Part shown: in pieces, positions 9,459-18,036 of the stretch
How the letters are laid out: every line of letters starts with the position of its first letter
Numbering within the stretch: the stretch's first letter is position 1
NCBI GenBank assembly: GCA_945865755.1
Contig: CAMBFS010000022.1
Span: 1 to 36,077 of the forward strand
DNA from: Klebsiella pneumoniae
GTDB taxonomy: Bacteria; Desulfobacterota; Binatia; Bin18
Length of the DNA stretch: 36,077 nt
Direction of reading: 5' to 3'
The notes under the pieces: generated by a model
Database searches by the model: none
The model's input: the letters and a program-made list of their open reading frames with translations, nothing else
Told to the model about the DNA's origin: nothing
Program-made: the position numbers and the translations under genes

Positions 9459-9505
9459 CGGAAGGGGAGTGCTGAAGTAAAGACAGCCTCCCCTTCCGTG
9501 TTTTT
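9459..9505 (+). terminator. Rho-independent terminator closing the ribosomal superoperon
   Basis: A perfect 11-base GC-rich stem is formed by CGGAAGGGGAG at 9459-9469 and CTCCCCTTCCG at 9488-9498. It is extended by two G-T wobble pairs and followed by five T residues at 9501-9505. The loop itself can form a small GCTG/CAGC inner stem. It lies after rplQ and 29 bases before the SPOR-protein start, so it separates the ribosomal transcription unit from the trp unit. Confidence 0.9.
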
Positions 9506-9533
9506 ATCGCGCCATGAAACGTGGGGTGGAATT

Positions 9534-10466
9534 ATGACCGAACGACACTACGGATTCCGCTTTAATATCGTTGAAGCTGGGGTACTGGTCGCGAGTGTGG
9601 TTTTTTCGTCAGTGCTGATCTTTCTCTCCGGCGTCTATGTCGGCAAAGGGGTGGAGGCGCATCGCACGGTCGAGCAGCGGGACGCCCTGCGCATGCCCAT
9701 TACACTGACGACTGACCCTCTCGCATCGGGAGGGTCCACCCCACTCGCCTGGAAATTACCAAAGGACAAACCGACGGAATCCCAGCCATCGAATCCAGCC
9801 GTGGATGCGGAGGGAGAACGCCGATCGACCAATCCAGATCCTCAACCGCTTCACGCACCAGACAAAGCTCCCGCGCGGAAATCCCCAGCGGCATCCACGC
9901 TTTCGCGAGAGCGCCGAGAGGCGAGTGAGGAAAAGGAACGGCCGAAAACTGAAGAACGGTTGACGGTTGCCACGAAAGAAAAACCGCGCCCGGTGAAAGA
10001 AACCTTGCCAGCAAAAGTTGAAGACCGCTCGGCCGTCGCCGGAAAAGAAAAACCGCGCCCCGTGCAAGACGCCGCACCGGGATCACGAGAGCGCGCGCGG
10101 GCGAACACTGAAGAGAGACGCGACCCTCCCGTTCGAACAGCAGCCGTCTCCTCACCAGCACGGCCAAATGAAAAACAGAATGAACCACCGCCCCCCGTTC
10201 CAGTCCCATCTCAAAAGCCGATAGGTGAGACGAAAAAATGGAAAGTGCAAGTGGAAGCGACGAGTCGCGAAGAGACCGCGCGGGAGATTGCCGACTCGCT
10301 CCGCGCGCAAGGCTATGCTCCCACGATCAGTAAAGTGCAAAGGGAGGGCGCTGTCTTGTATCGCGTTCGGGTTGGCAGATTCGCCACGCAGGAGGAAGCG
10401 GTCGCCGCCATTGGCCGTTTCCGCCGCGACGGAAAATTCTCTCAAGCCTACCCAGTTTCGGAGTAA
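9534..10466 (+). CDS. SPOR-domain inner-membrane protein
   Basis: 310 residues in three parts. A short cytosolic start is followed by one membrane segment at about residues 13-35. A long Pro/Lys/Glu/Arg-rich linker follows, with repeats of the phrase KEKPRP. The C-terminal SPOR domain covers roughly the last 75 residues, from KWKVQVEATSREETA to KFSQAYPV. SPOR domains bind denuded peptidoglycan at division septa, so a cell-envelope or division role is inferred. The ATG at 9534 is chosen; an upstream in-frame GTG at 9456 lies inside the terminator stem and is rejected. It ends 5 bases before trpD and is probably cotranscribed with the trp genes. Confidence 0.85.
   Translation: MTERHYGFRFNIVEAGVLVASVVFSSVLIFLSGVYVGKGVEAHRTVEQRDALRMPITLTTDPLASGGSTPLAWKLPKDKPTESQPSNPAVDAEGERRSTNPDPQPLHAPDKAPARKSPAASTLSRERREASEEKERPKTEERLTVATKEKPRPVKETLPAKVEDRSAVAGKEKPRPVQDAAPGSRERARANTEERRDPPVRTAAVSSPARPNEKQNEPPPPVPVPSQKPIGETKKWKVQVEATSREETAREIADSLRAQGYAPTISKVQREGAVLYRVRVGRFATQEEAVAAIGRFRRDGKFSQAYPVSE
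9975..10060 (+). repeat. Internal direct repeat in the SPOR-protein linker
   Basis: A 17-base sequence, AAAGAAAAACCGCGCCC, occurs at 9975-9991 and again at 10044-10060, exactly 69 bases (23 codons) apart in the same frame. Both copies encode KEKPRP within the low-complexity charged linker. The surrounding codons are only loosely similar, so this is either an old linker duplication or convergent composition. It has no evident relation to the 69-bp repeat in lptD. Confidence 0.6.
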
Positions 10467-10471
10467 CGCGT

Positions 10472-11491
10472 ATGACAGTGAAAGAAGCCATCGCCCACGT
10501 CGTCGCGCGCCGTGACATCGCGGAAGCCGACATGTCCACCGTGATGATGGAGATCATGGACGGCCAGGCGACGCCGGCGCAAATTGGCGCGCTGCTCACC
10601 GCGTTGCATATCAAAGGTGAAACCGTCGCGGAAATCGCTGGCGCGGCGCGTGTCATGCGCGAGCTGGCCACCCGCGTGCATCCAGATGGAGATGTGTTGG
10701 ATACGTGTGGCACTGGTGGTGACGGACGTCTCACGTTCAATATCTCCACGGCGGCGGCTTTCGTGGCGACGGCGGCTGGACTCTGTGTCGCTAAACACGG
10801 GAACCGGGCCATGTCTGGTGCCGTTGGTGGTGCCGACGTGTTGGAAACCCTTGGTGCCAAAGTGGAGCTGACCCCCGCCCAGGTCGAGCGCTGTCTGCGT
10901 GAAGTCAAATTCGGTTTTCTCCTCGCTCCGGCGTTTCATCGCGCCATGCGTCACGCGGTGGGGCCGCGGCGGGAAATCGGCATTCGCACCATCTTTAATC
11001 TGCTTGGTCCGCTGACCAACCCCGCCGGCGCCCGTCATCAGCTCATGGGTGTATTCGACAAACGCTGGGTCGTGCCCGTCGCCGAAGCTCTAGGCAAGCT
11101 CGGCAGCACCCATGCGTTGGTGGTCCACGGCGAGGATGGGCTTGATGAAATATCGCTGACCGCGCCAACGTTCGTCGCGGAATGGCACGCGGGCACCGTG
11201 CGCACGATGACGATCGAGCCGCGAGACTTTGGCTTTTCTCCATGCACCCTCGCGGAACTGCAAGTGCGGAGCGCGCAAGAATCGGCGACGATTATCCGTG
11301 CCGTGTTCGCGGACACCCCTGGCCCGCATCGCGACATAGTGCTGCTCAACGCCGGCGCGGCGCTGTATGCTGGTGATGCCGTGCCTTCGATAGCGGCGGG
11401 GATTGAGCGTGCGCGGACGGTGATTACGAGTGGTGCCGCCACGCGCACCTTGGCGCGTTTTGTGGCACTAACGCACGAGGAGGCCGCATGA
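10472..11491 (+). CDS. trpD: Anthranilate phosphoribosyltransferase
   Basis: 339 residues; converts anthranilate and PRPP to phosphoribosylanthranilate, the second committed step of tryptophan synthesis. The PRPP-binding glycine loop DTCGTGGDGRLTFNIST and the segment AKHGNRAMSG are present, followed by GVRHEL-like residues (ARHQLMGVFDKRWV). It is a stand-alone TrpD, not fused to a TrpG glutaminase. It begins 5 bases after the SPOR gene and overlaps trpC by the ATGA at 11488-11491. trpE and trpG are not in this window, so the first step must be encoded elsewhere. Confidence 0.96.
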   Translation: MTVKEAIAHVVARRDIAEADMSTVMMEIMDGQATPAQIGALLTALHIKGETVAEIAGAARVMRELATRVHPDGDVLDTCGTGGDGRLTFNISTAAAFVATAAGLCVAKHGNRAMSGAVGGADVLETLGAKVELTPAQVERCLREVKFGFLLAPAFHRAMRHAVGPRREIGIRTIFNLLGPLTNPAGARHQLMGVFDKRWVVPVAEALGKLGSTHALVVHGEDGLDEISLTAPTFVAEWHAGTVRTMTIEPRDFGFSPCTLAELQVRSAQESATIIRAVFADTPGPHRDIVLLNAGAALYAGDAVPSIAAGIERARTVITSGAATRTLARFVALTHEEAA

Positions 11492-12273
11492 TTCTTGATG
11501 ACCTCGTCGCCTATAAGCGCACGGAACTCGCGGCGCGAAAACAACAGGTCTCTCTGGCGCAGCTCCAGGACCTGCCACTCTTTCACGCCACACCGCCACC
11601 ATTTTTCCAGACCTTACGTACGCGGCCCGGTCGAGTGATTATCGCCGAAGTGAAAAAAGCCTCGCCGTCTAAAGGAGTGATCCGCGCGGATTTTGAGCCG
11701 CTCGCGTTGGCGCGAACGTATGCCGCCAATGGGGCCGCCGCCATTTCGGTGCTGACGGAGTCCAAGTTCTTTCAAGGACATCTCGATTTCCTGCGGCTGA
11801 TTCGTCAGGACAATGTCTCTTGCCCGCTGCTGCGCAAGGATTTTCTGTTCGATCCCTATCAAGTGTATGAAGCCCGCGCCTACGGGGCGAGCGCGATTTT
11901 GCTGATCGTCGCCATTCTCACCGATAGTCAGCTCACCGAGCTGAGCGCGCTTGCCGCCACGTTGGGGCTCGACTGTTTGGTTGAAGTGCATGATGAAGCC
12001 GAGCTGACACGCGCGCTCACGTGTGGCGTGCAACTATTGGGGGTCAACAACCGTGACCTCCGCACCTTTCATACGACCATTGAAACTAGTGAACGGTTGG
12101 TGCGCTTGGTGCCACCCGGAGTGATGGTGGTCTCGGAGAGCGGACTCTCGCGCGGCGAACAATTGACCCGCCTCGAAGCCCAAGGCGTGCATGCCTTTCT
12201 CATCGGCGAAACATTCATGGCCGCTCCCGACCCCGGAGTTCCGCTCCGTGCGTTGATTCGAGGGGACGGGTGA
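11488..12273 (+). CDS. trpC: Indole-3-glycerol phosphate synthase
   Basis: 261 residues, a TIM barrel that closes the indole ring from carboxyphenylaminodeoxyribulose phosphate. Key motifs are IIAEVKKASPSKGVI with the catalytic lysine region, PLLRKDFLFDPYQVYEARA, LGVNNRDLRTF and the phosphate-binding VSESGLS. It is separate from TrpF, unlike the fused E. coli enzyme. Start and stop overlap the neighbouring trp genes by 4 bases each (ATGA, then GTGA), suggesting translational coupling. Confidence 0.97.
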   Translation: MILDDLVAYKRTELAARKQQVSLAQLQDLPLFHATPPPFFQTLRTRPGRVIIAEVKKASPSKGVIRADFEPLALARTYAANGAAAISVLTESKFFQGHLDFLRLIRQDNVSCPLLRKDFLFDPYQVYEARAYGASAILLIVAILTDSQLTELSALAATLGLDCLVEVHDEAELTRALTCGVQLLGVNNRDLRTFHTTIETSERLVRLVPPGVMVVSESGLSRGEQLTRLEAQGVHAFLIGETFMAAPDPGVPLRALIRGDG

Positions 12274-12890
12274 GCGTCCGCGTCAAAATTTGTGGCGTGA
12301 CATCGGTTGCCGACGCGCTGCACGCGGTGAAGTGTGGCGCGGATTTGATCGGCCTCAATTTTTACCCACCGAGTCCACGCTTTCTCCCGCTGCCCAGCGC
12401 CCAAGCCATTCGCGCCGCGCTCCCGCCTCACATTCCGTGTGTTGGCGTCTTCGTCAACGCTCCGCGCAAGGAGATCGCCGCGCTGGTTGAACAAGTGCCG
12501 CTCGACATCATTCAATTTCATGGCGATGAGACCGCGACGGAGCTGCACGGGTGGCCATGTCCGACGATCAAAGTCACGCGGATTCCCGCCGATGGCGTCA
12601 TTCTACCGCTAGAAGATGTGTCCAGTACCTATCTCCTCCTTGACACCTATACCCCTGGCCGATACGGGGGAACGGGCGCAGTGTTCGCGTGGGATACCGC
12701 CGCGGTTCTGCCACACGCCGTGCGGCAGCGTCTCTTGTTAGCGGGGGGGCTCACTCCTGACAATGTCGCCGCCGCCGTGCGGACTGTGCGTCCGTGGGCG
12801 GTCGATGCCGCCAGTGGCGTGGAATCCAGCCCCGGTCAGAAAAATCCAGAAAAAGTACGAGCGTTTATCACCAATGCCAAGACAGCCTGA
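12270..12890 (+). CDS. trpF: Phosphoribosylanthranilate isomerase
   Basis: 206 residues; performs the Amadori rearrangement before TrpC acts. The N-terminal KICGVTS holds the catalytic cysteine (Cys8). A conserved aspartate is in [15 protein letters not shown], and the phosphate-binding AGGLTPDNV and [19 protein letters not shown] close the barrel. The start is the GTG at 12270, overlapping the trpC TGA. The end overlaps trpB by 17 bases. Confidence 0.95.
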   Translation: MSVRVKICGVTSVADALHAVKCGADLIGLNFYPPSPRFLPLPSAQAIRAALPPHIPCVGVFVNAPRKEIAALVEQVPLDIIQFHGDETATELHGWPCPTIKVTRIPADGVILPLEDVSSTYLLLDTYTPGRYGGTGAVFAWDTAAVLPHAVRQRLLLAGGLTPDNVAAAVRTVRPWAVDAASGVESSPGQKNPEKVRAFITNAKTA

Positions 12891-14067
12891 TGCGTCCGGT
12901 CACTTTGGTCCTTATGGCGGTCGATATGTCGCCGAAACGTTGATGCCCGCGTTGATCGAGCTGGAAGAGGTCTATCGCCGTTGTCGGCGCGAGCCAGCCT
13001 TTCAGCGTGAACTGCGCGCGCTATCGCAAGATTATGTCGGTCGCCCGACTCCTCTAACTTTCGCTGCTCGGCTCACTGAACAGTGGGGTGGGGCGAAGGT
13101 CTATCTGAAACGGGAAGACTTGAACCACACCGGCGCGCATAAAATCAACAACACCATTGGTCAAGCGCTGCTCGCGCGGCGCATGGGGAAGTCGCGTGTC
13201 ATCGCCGAGACTGGGGCCGGTCAACACGGCGTGGCCACGGCGACGGTGGCCGCGCTTTTTGGCTTCAAGTGCGAAGTCTTTATGGGAGCTGAGGATATTG
13301 TTCGGCAGGCTCCCAACGTGTTTCGCATGCACCTGCTTGGCGCCACCGTGCGTGAAGTCACAAGCGGAACCCGCACGCTGAAAGATGCCATGAACGAGGC
13401 GCTACGTGACTGGATTTCGCATGTGAACGAGACCTTTTATGTCATCGGCACGGTGGCGGGGCCGCATCCGTATCCCATGCTGGTGCGCGATTTTCAATCG
13501 GTGATTGGCCGCGAAGCCCGGCAACAGGTGCGCAAACGCGAAGGGCGGCTGCCCGATTATCTTATCGCCTGCGTTGGTGGTGGTAGCAACGCGATGGGAC
13601 TATTCGCGCCGTTTCTTAACGATGCGTCCGTGCGCATGATTGGCGTTGAAGCCGGAGGGACGGGCGAAGGCAAGAATGCCGCGTCGATCATCGGTGGACA
13701 GGTTGGGGTCCTGCACGGCAGTAAGAGCTATGTCTTGCAAGATGAAACCGGCCAGATTCGCGATACCCACTCTATCGCGGCGGGGTTGGACTATCCCGGC
13801 GTCGGGCCTGAGTTGAGCTATCTGCGCGATCAACAGCGGGTGCAGTACGTGACGGTCGAGGATCAGGAGGCGCTCACGGCGATGAAACTGTTGGCGGAGA
13901 CCGAAGGGATCATTCCCGCGTTGGAGACTTCGCACGCGATTGCGTACGCCGCGCGGTTCGTGCCGACGCTACGCCGGGATGAGGTGGTGATCCTCAATCT
14001 TTCCGGTCGGGGAGATAAGGATTTGCAGAGTGTGATGCCTTTGTTCGAGACCAAGGTGCGCTCATGA
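12874..14067 (+). CDS. trpB: Tryptophan synthase beta chain
   Basis: 397 residues, the TrpB1 size. It condenses indole with serine using PLP. Lys90 in HTGAHKINN is the Schiff-base lysine, and the phosphate-binding [10 protein letters not shown] is present, as are [11 protein letters not shown] at the start and [14 protein letters not shown] at the end. The ATG at 12874, giving [19 protein letters not shown], is preferred because the further upstream open frame only translates trpF DNA out of phase. It overlaps trpF by 17 bases and trpA by ATGA. Confidence 0.96.
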   Translation: MPRQPDASGHFGPYGGRYVAETLMPALIELEEVYRRCRREPAFQRELRALSQDYVGRPTPLTFAARLTEQWGGAKVYLKREDLNHTGAHKINNTIGQALLARRMGKSRVIAETGAGQHGVATATVAALFGFKCEVFMGAEDIVRQAPNVFRMHLLGATVREVTSGTRTLKDAMNEALRDWISHVNETFYVIGTVAGPHPYPMLVRDFQSVIGREARQQVRKREGRLPDYLIACVGGGSNAMGLFAPFLNDASVRMIGVEAGGTGEGKNAASIIGGQVGVLHGSKSYVLQDETGQIRDTHSIAAGLDYPGVGPELSYLRDQQRVQYVTVEDQEALTAMKLLAETEGIIPALETSHAIAYAARFVPTLRRDEVVILNLSGRGDKDLQSVMPLFETKVRS

Positions 14068-14894
14068 CGCGTATTACCGAGACGTTCGCGGCGTTGCGCG
14101 CGCGCGGCGAAGTCGCGCTCATTCCATACATCACCGCGGGGGACCCGACGCTCGACGTGACCGAGCAGGTGGTCTATGAACTGGTGCGCAACGGCGCGGA
14201 CCTCATTGAACTCGGCGTACCCTTCTCCGACCCGATGGCCGATGGTCCCGTCAACCAACTGGCGGCGGAACGCGCCTTACACAGCGGGACCTCGCTCAGT
14301 CGCATTCTCGCGTTGGTGCAGCAGGTGCGACAATCGGTGTCCGTGCCGATTATTCTCTTCACCTACTATAATCCTGTCTTTCGCTATGGCGCGGCCCGGT
14401 TCGCGCGTGACGCTCGGCAAGCAGGCGTTGATGGCGTGATCTGCGTCGATCTGCCGCCGGAAGAGGCGGACGAACTGAAAATCGAAACCGACCGTCAGGA
14501 TCTCGACCTCATCTTTCTGTTGGCACCGACCAGTTCCTTGGCGCGTGCCCGTAAAGTGCTCACCCGAGCACGGGGCTTCGTCTATTACGTCTCCGTCACC
14601 GGCGTGACTGGTATGCGTGATACGTTGCCTGATGATTTGGGAGAAATGGTGCGCCGCATTCGTGGACTGTCGCCGGTGCCGGTGGGGGTCGGATTCGGCA
14701 TCTCGTCACCCGCGCAAGCGGCCCACGTGGCGGAGTTGGCCGATGCCGTGATTGTCGGCAGCGCCCTGTCACGAATTCTGGAGGCACACGGCACCGAGCC
14801 GGATGTGGCCGCGCAAGTTGGGGCGTTCGTGGGGAGCCTCAAGCAGGCGTTACGGGAACGCGCCCTCACGCCGACACCCAAGTCGGAATCATAA
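14064..14894 (+). CDS. trpA: Tryptophan synthase alpha chain
   Basis: 276 residues; cleaves indole-3-glycerol phosphate and passes indole to TrpB through the alpha-beta tunnel. Glu49 and Asp60, the catalytic pair, fall at their canonical numbers in [28 protein letters not shown] and [14 protein letters not shown] are the conserved loop 6 and phosphate-site segments. It starts at the ATGA overlap with trpB and is followed by accD after 17 bases. The last 15 residues are a divergent, charged tail. Confidence 0.97.
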   Translation: MTRITETFAALRARGEVALIPYITAGDPTLDVTEQVVYELVRNGADLIELGVPFSDPMADGPVNQLAAERALHSGTSLSRILALVQQVRQSVSVPIILFTYYNPVFRYGAARFARDARQAGVDGVICVDLPPEEADELKIETDRQDLDLIFLLAPTSSLARARKVLTRARGFVYYVSVTGVTGMRDTLPDDLGEMVRRIRGLSPVPVGVGFGISSPAQAAHVAELADAVIVGSALSRILEAHGTEPDVAAQVGAFVGSLKQALRERALTPTPKSES

Positions 14895-14911
14895 CCGAAG
14901 GAGGAGAAACC

Positions 14912-15769
14912 ATGTCTGCTCCTGACCTCAGACCCGCGCCGGACGAGGCCGAGTCGATTTGGATTAAGTGCACCGCTTGTCAAGAAATCCTCTTTCGCAA
15001 GGAAGTGGAGCGCCGTCTGTTCGTGTGCTCGAAATGCGGGGCGCATCTCCGCCTCACCGTGGAGCAGCGGCTGCTCACCTTGGTGGACCGTGGATCGTTT
15101 ACTGAACATGACGCGGACCTGCGCTCGACCGATCCGTTACAATTCGTTGATCGCCGGCCGTATGAAAAACGACTGGCGGATGCCTGGAAAAAAACCGGAC
15201 GCTATGATGCCGTGCTCTGCGGCGTGGGGCTTATCTCTGGTCGTGCCGTGGCGTTGGGAATTTTTGATTTTTCCTTTCTGGGCGGCAGTATGGGCACGGT
15301 CGTGGGCGAGAAGCTGACGCGGATCGTGGAACATGCCATTCGTGAACGGATGCCGGTGGTTTTCTTCGCGGCGTCGGGTGGGGCGCGGATGCAGGAAGGG
15401 GTGTTGTCGCTCATGCAAATGGCGAAGGTCAACATGGCCTTGGGCTGTCTGCGCGAGCAGGGACTGCCGTATCTGTCCGTGATGACTGACCCAACCACTG
15501 GGGGCGTCGCCGCTTCACTCGGACTGATAGGGGACATCAATATCGCCGAGCCGCAAGCGCTGATCGGTTTCGCCGGGCCACGGGTGATCGAGCAAACGAT
15601 TCGCGAGAAACTGCCGCCAGGGTTCCAACGGTCTGAGTTTTTGTTGGAACATGGGATGGTGGACATCGTGGTGGAGCGCAAGGATATGCGCCGGGTGATT
15701 GGTCAGGTGCTTGATTTACTCTGTGATGAGCAGACGGTGGAACGGAGGAAGACGGCCGTCAGTCAATAG
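14912..15769 (+). CDS. accD: Acetyl-CoA carboxylase carboxyltransferase subunit beta
   Basis: 285 residues. It forms the carboxyltransferase with AccA and supplies malonyl-CoA for fatty acid synthesis. The N-terminal zinc ribbon is Cys20, Cys23, Cys39 and Cys42. The crotonase-like core contains GALISG-type (GVGLISGRAVALGIFDFSF), GGSMGTVVGEKL, SGGARMQEGVLSLMQMAK and PTTGGVAASLG motifs. GGAGGAG at 14901-14907 gives a strong start. The trpA-accD-folC order is common in proteobacteria, but here folC is displaced by the hicAB pair. Confidence 0.97.
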   Translation: MSAPDLRPAPDEAESIWIKCTACQEILFRKEVERRLFVCSKCGAHLRLTVEQRLLTLVDRGSFTEHDADLRSTDPLQFVDRRPYEKRLADAWKKTGRYDAVLCGVGLISGRAVALGIFDFSFLGGSMGTVVGEKLTRIVEHAIRERMPVVFFAASGGARMQEGVLSLMQMAKVNMALGCLREQGLPYLSVMTDPTTGGVAASLGLIGDINIAEPQALIGFAGPRVIEQTIREKLPPGFQRSEFLLEHGMVDIVVERKDMRRVIGQVLDLLCDEQTVERRKTAVSQ

Positions 15770-15869
15770 CCAGTAGGGGAAGCATAGTAGGGTGAGATTT
15801 GTGGACCTCCGTACCCGCCCTGTATCCTTTTGATTATTAGTAGTGTTTTATGTCCGAGACTGCGGCTCC

Positions 15870-16082
15870 ATGAAGGGAAATGAGCTCGTGCGAAAAGTCC
15901 GAAGACTTGGACGAAGACGCGGGGTCAAGGTCGTCTTTGTCCCGGAACGCGGCAAAGGCAGCCATGTGACATTGTATTACGGAGACAAGTTGACAATCGT
16001 CCGTAACCCAAAAGATGAACTCAAGGTAGGCACCCTCCACGCCATGCTGACCCAACTCGGTATCACCTTATCCGATCTGTAG
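15870..16082 (+). CDS. hicA: HicA-type mRNA interferase toxin
   Basis: 70 residues with the HicA dsRBD-like fold. The N-terminal MKGNELVRKVRRLG helix is followed by GKGSH with His32 as the likely catalytic histidine, then NPKDELKVGTLHAMLTQLGI. HicA toxins cleave mRNA and are neutralised by HicB. The ATG at 15870 matches the family start; an upstream in-frame GTG at 15843 would add nine unrelated residues. The gene precedes hicB by 9 bases, the usual toxin-first order. Confidence 0.88.
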   Translation: MKGNELVRKVRRLGRRRGVKVVFVPERGKGSHVTLYYGDKLTIVRNPKDELKVGTLHAMLTQLGITLSDL

Positions 16083-16091
16083 GATGCAATA

Positions 16092-16466
16092 ATGATGAAC
16101 CAGTTTGTCTATCCCGCTACCCTCACTCCTGATGTTCAGGATGGCGGGTTTGTTGTTACGTTTGCCGATGTGCCTGAAGCTATTACGCAAGGGGAGACCG
16201 TTGCGGAAGCGTTGCAGCAAGCCGCGGATTGTCTTGATGAAGCCATGGTTGGACGCATACGTCGCCGGGAAGATGTGCCTGTGGCGTCGCACGTGGAGGT
16301 TGGGCAGTATGCCGTGGCGGTGCCCGCCCACACCGCGGCCAAAGCCGCGCTTTATCTGGCCATGCGTCAGGCTGATCTTACACCAGTCGAGTTGGCCGCT
16401 CGGTTGCACTGTGATGAAAAAGAGGTGCGGCGTTTGCTCGATCCCCGGCATGCGTCGAGACTGTGA
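16092..16466 (+). CDS. hicB: HicB-type antitoxin with C-terminal helix-turn-helix
   Basis: 124 residues. The N-terminal half, FVYPATLTPDVQDGGFVVTF then DVPEAITQGETVAEALQQA, is the partial RNase H-like HicB fold. The C-terminal part, from about residue 90 (LYLAMRQADLTPVELAARLH), is a helix-turn-helix that would bind the hicAB promoter and autoregulate. Two consecutive ATG codons at 16092 and 16095 leave the exact start open by one residue. The pair looks intact. Confidence 0.88.
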   Translation: MMNQFVYPATLTPDVQDGGFVVTFADVPEAITQGETVAEALQQAADCLDEAMVGRIRRREDVPVASHVEVGQYAVAVPAHTAAKAALYLAMRQADLTPVELAARLHCDEKEVRRLLDPRHASRL

Positions 16467-16728
16467 CGCATGGCGGCCGCGTTAGCTGTTCTCGGTCGGC
16501 AATTTGTCGTGGGGATGCAACCTGTTCTGGAACAACGGGACGTGTCGCTTACTATAGAAAGCGGACCACATGACAGGTGACAGTGCGTAACTGCGGGGGT
16601 GCGCAAAGCGCGTCTCCTTGATTCACCATGTCATCGCTTCCTTTTGACGAAGCGGCGGACATCCGGGACTCCACTCCGTTCAATCCGGGCGACACTGCGA
16701 ATAGCCGTCTCGCAACTTGAGAGCCGCT
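16467..16728. other. Non-coding gap between hicB and folC
   Basis: 262 bases without a convincing gene. A 30-codon open frame begins at the ATG at 16628 and ends at 16720 (MSSLPFDEAADIRD at the start), but it lacks a good ribosome-binding site and resembles nothing known. No tRNA, clear terminator or repeat was seen. This may be scar DNA from acquisition of the hicAB pair or the folC leader. Confidence 0.5.
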
Positions 16729-18036
16729 ATGCGCACCTACCAACAGACCCTCGCATTTCTCTATCACCTCGAAATTGAACGGATGGACCTCAAACTAGAG
16801 CGGGTCGCGGAAGCGCTCCGGCTCTGTGGCTCACCGCAGCAACGCTTCGCGGCCATTCATGTCGCTGGGACCAATGGCAAAGGCTCCACCGCCACGTTTC
16901 TCCATGCGATCCTCCGCACGGCGGGCTACCGCGTTGGCCTGTTCACGTCTCCCCATCTCATCGACTTTTGTGAACGGATTCGGTTGGGCGCGCGCTGGAT
17001 CACTGAACAGGAAGTGATCGACGGCGTCGCCGAGATTCGCGCCGTGGTGGAACCCGCGCGTATTCAACTGACACCGTTTGAAATGATGACGGTGTTGGCG
17101 TTCCACGCCTTCGCGCGGACGAATATGGAAATCGCCGTGGTGGAAGTGGGGCTCGGTGGGCGACTTGATTCGACCAATGTCCTGCTGCCGCTGGTGTCGG
17201 TGATTACCAGCATTGGGCTCGACCATCAGGCGTATCTGGGCAATACCGAGCAGGAAATCGCTTATGAAAAAGGCGGGATCATCAAACCGACCATTCCCGC
17301 GGTGATTGGCCAGGTTTCGCCAGAAAGTCGCGACGTGCTGCTGCGCATCGCCGCTGAGCGTGGCAGTCCCGCGTATCTCTTTGACCGTGAGTTCGCGGTC
17401 CACGAAACGCCACCGGACAAGACCGCGTACACTGGGTTGCACTGGCGCATCCCGCATCTCCAACTCGGACTGCGCGGGCAGTTTCAATATCGGAACGCGG
17501 CCACCGCTCTGGCCGCGCTCGAATTGATCCAGCCCACATGGCCTGTCTCCATAGAGCAGGCGGAGCAGGGGTTACGCACCGCCTATTGGCCTGGGCGTGT
17601 CGAAGTGGTCTCGCGGTCGCCGCTGGTGATTCTGGATGGCGCGCATAATCCGCAAGCCCTGGAAACCTTGCAAGCGGAACTCCCCGCGCTCGTCGAGGGG
17701 AAGCGAGTGACGTTGCTGTTTGCGGTGATGCGGGATAAAGATTGGCGGGCGATGATTCCGCTGCTGGCCCAACTTGCTTCCGAAGTGGTGGTGACTCGCG
17801 TGCACCAAGCGCGCGCGGAAGACCCGGAGCTGCTCAGGGCCGCGTTCGCGCCCTACTGTCCGGTACGGATCGTGACCGATGCCTCCGAGGCGTGTCGGCA
17901 ATTGGTGGCCACGGCTCAACCGGATGAAGCGATCGTCGTCGCGGGCTCGCTCTTTCTCGTTGGTGAAGTGTATCCGCTCTTTTCCCCAACCGTGATGACG
18001 ACGAGGGGTACGGAGATATTGGAGGAGAAGTGCTAA
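16729..18036 (+). CDS. folC: Bifunctional folylpolyglutamate/dihydrofolate synthase
   Basis: 435 residues, normal for FolC, which adds glutamate to dihydropteroate or folates using ATP. The P-loop GTNGKGS is at residues 47-53, followed by GLFTSPHLIDFCERIR and EVGLGGRLDSTNV. The Mur-ligase C-terminal domain contains VILDGAHNPQALE. The ATG at 16729 is favoured over a TTG 12 bases upstream. It overlaps the lptD start by 7 bases. Confidence 0.95.
   Translation: MRTYQQTLAFLYHLEIERMDLKLERVAEALRLCGSPQQRFAAIHVAGTNGKGSTATFLHAILRTAGYRVGLFTSPHLIDFCERIRLGARWITEQEVIDGVAEIRAVVEPARIQLTPFEMMTVLAFHAFARTNMEIAVVEVGLGGRLDSTNVLLPLVSVITSIGLDHQAYLGNTEQEIAYEKGGIIKPTIPAVIGQVSPESRDVLLRIAAERGSPAYLFDREFAVHETPPDKTAYTGLHWRIPHLQLGLRGQFQYRNAATALAALELIQPTWPVSIEQAEQGLRTAYWPGRVEVVSRSPLVILDGAHNPQALETLQAELPALVEGKRVTLLFAVMRDKDWRAMIPLLAQLASEVVVTRVHQARAEDPELLRAAFAPYCPVRIVTDASEACRQLVATAQPDEAIVVAGSLFLVGEVYPLFSPTVMTTRGTEILEEKC

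Noticed and set aside
9456-9533. Upstream GTG start for the SPOR protein
   Set aside because: It lies inside the left arm of the intrinsic terminator, lacks a ribosome-binding site and would add a non-hydrophobic stretch before the membrane segment.
16628-16720. 30-codon open frame before folC
   Set aside because: No good ribosome-binding site, no recognisable similarity, and short enough to arise by chance.
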